Positions 63,398 through 64,000 of a stretch of DNA of 64,000 nucleotides are shown piece after piece. The notes beneath the pieces are model-generated. The model was not told the origin of the DNA. It worked only from the letters and a program-made list of their open reading frames with translations, and ran no database searches. This stretch comes from Vallicoccus soli. GTDB lineage: Bacteria > Actinomycetota > Actinomycetes > Motilibacterales > Motilibacteraceae. Location: contig NZ_QZEZ01000006.1 in NCBI RefSeq assembly GCF_003594885.1, positions 62,001 through 126,000 of the forward strand, in the 5' to 3' direction. Position 1 is the stretch's first letter. Every line of letters begins with the position of its first letter. Made by a program: the position numbers and the translations under genes.

Positions 63398-64000
63398 TCA
63401 GCCCCGGCGGCGCGGGAGCACGAGCACGGCGTCGCCGACGGGCCGCTCGCCCGCGGCGTCCGACGGCCGGTTGACCACCTCGCCGCGCACCACGGCGGTC
63501 GTCGAGCCGCCGCCGTCGAGGTTGACCGCGTCGACGAGGCCGAGCGCCCGCGCCACGCGCGCCGTCTCGGTGAGGGACAGCCCCAGGCTCCCGGTCGAAC
63601 GGCCGTCCGCGGTGACGAGCACCGTGCGCCCCTGCCGGTCGACGCCGGCGAAGGTGCGCGGGTTGCGCTTCACCGCCCAGCCGTAGGCGAACGACGGGTC
63701 GTCGGGGCGCTCCATGCCGTCGCGCGCCGGCGTCACGTGCAGCCGCCCGTCCCGGACCAGCTCCGGCCCCCCGTTGACCACGGACGTCCCCGGCTGCAGC
63801 GGGAAGCGCTTGCCGTCATCGTCGCGCAGCAGCGTGCGGAGCCGCAGCGCCGCGCCGGGCCGGGCGAGCCCGCGCAGCGCGGCGGCCGAGGCGCCGGTGC
63901 CCTGCAACGAGGTCCACCCGGGGCGCAGCGCGGTGCCTCGCTCGGCCAGCACCGCCCGGACCCTGCCGCGCCGGTCGAGCACGACCTCGACGCCGGGGCC
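63398..64000 (-). CDS. Phosphodiester glycosidase (NAGPA-like) family protein, N-terminus beyond window
   Basis: The last 200 residues of a phosphodiester-glycosidase-domain protein. Typical blocks are SVVNGGPELVRDGRLHVTPA, SFAYGWAVKRNPRTFAGVDR, VLVTADGRSTGSLGLSLTET and the diagnostic VDAVNLDGGGSTTAVVRGEV (Asp-Gly-Gly-Gly-Ser), then GERPVGDAVLVLPRRRG. NAGPA-family enzymes remove N-acetylglucosamine from phosphodiesters; the bacterial secreted ones probably act on exopolysaccharide or teichoic-acid-like polymers. The start and any signal peptide lie past 64000. Confidence 0.88.
   Translation of the reverse strand, partial: GPGVEVVLDRRGRVRAVLAERGTALRPGWTSLQGTGASAAALRGLARPGAALRLRTLLRDDDGKRFPLQPGTSVVNGGPELVRDGRLHVTPARDGMERPDDPSFAYGWAVKRNPRTFAGVDRQGRTVLVTADGRSTGSLGLSLTETARVARALGLVDAVNLDGGGSTTAVVRGEVVNRPSDAAGERPVGDAVLVLPRRRG

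Noticed and set aside
1-64000. rRNA, tRNA, insertion sequences or prophage
   Set aside because: No tRNA-like cloverleaf, rRNA segment, transposase, integrase or phage structural gene was seen in either strand.

Overview
The window is about 75 % G+C chromosomal DNA of a free-living actinobacterium. The evidence is the codon use (third positions almost all G or C), many GTG starts, genes of mycothiol-linked DinB/maleylpyruvate-isomerase families, an IdeR/DmdR-type iron box, ROK regulators and an actinobacterial Asp23/Gls24-AmaP cluster. I cannot name the genus. No rRNA, tRNA, transposase, phage or cas gene was seen. Genes are tightly packed: at least twelve junctions use a GTGA stop/start overlap and two use ATGA. 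At about eight genes a -10-like hexamer lies 6-7 nt before the start codon, suggesting leaderless mRNAs.

Layout. 1-8.2 kb: ECF sigma plus DGPF pair at the edge, a mycothiol-type enzyme, a secreted PQQ-type sugar dehydrogenase with PKD domain, two unrecognised proteins and an MBL hydrolase. 8.4-13.1 kb: a RibD/DHFR-type reductase, an Imm-5-like protein, a broken second reductase abutting an Mrr-type nuclease, and a secreted unknown in lower-GC DNA (possible small island). 13.1-24.1 kb: local regulator-plus-target sets with visible operators: TetR with SGNH esterase and GH43-like gene, ArsR with SRPBCC and TIGR03086, MerR with alcohol dehydrogenase, AraC with methyltransferase. 24-30.6 kb: secreted metalloproteases, an ECF sigma and AMIN-like proteins. 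30.9-37.8 kb: a ROK regulator translationally coupled to an 1814-residue secreted ThuA/sugar-dehydrogenase/PKD/lectin-like/FIMAH protein. 37.8-53.8 kb: housekeeping and accessory genes (HflX, methyltransferases with PadR, phosphoribosyltransferase, LPG-synthase-type membrane protein with GDPD, MFS exporter, Spo0M-like, deaminase, a second FIMAH-tailed secreted hydrolase, ROK, MarR). 53.9-58.1 kb: divergent Asp23/Gls24 envelope-stress cluster with its own ECF sigma, DUF2273, DUF6286 and AmaP. 58.1-64 kb: YcnI/CopC copper pair, iron-regulated FhuF-like protein, a GH10 xylanase with a palindromic operator, and the end of a phosphodiester glycosidase gene.

The most unusual signal is a dispersed intergenic element found four times (about 28.1, 30.7, 47.3 and 61.9 kb). 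Each copy is an array of a 15-nt near-palindrome (TGAGGGTGCCCCTCA) repeated every 30-31 nt. In every copy the first unit is inverted. In three copies the spacer between units 2 and 3 is a small palindrome, which shows a compensatory base-pair change between copies. I recognise no described family with this architecture.
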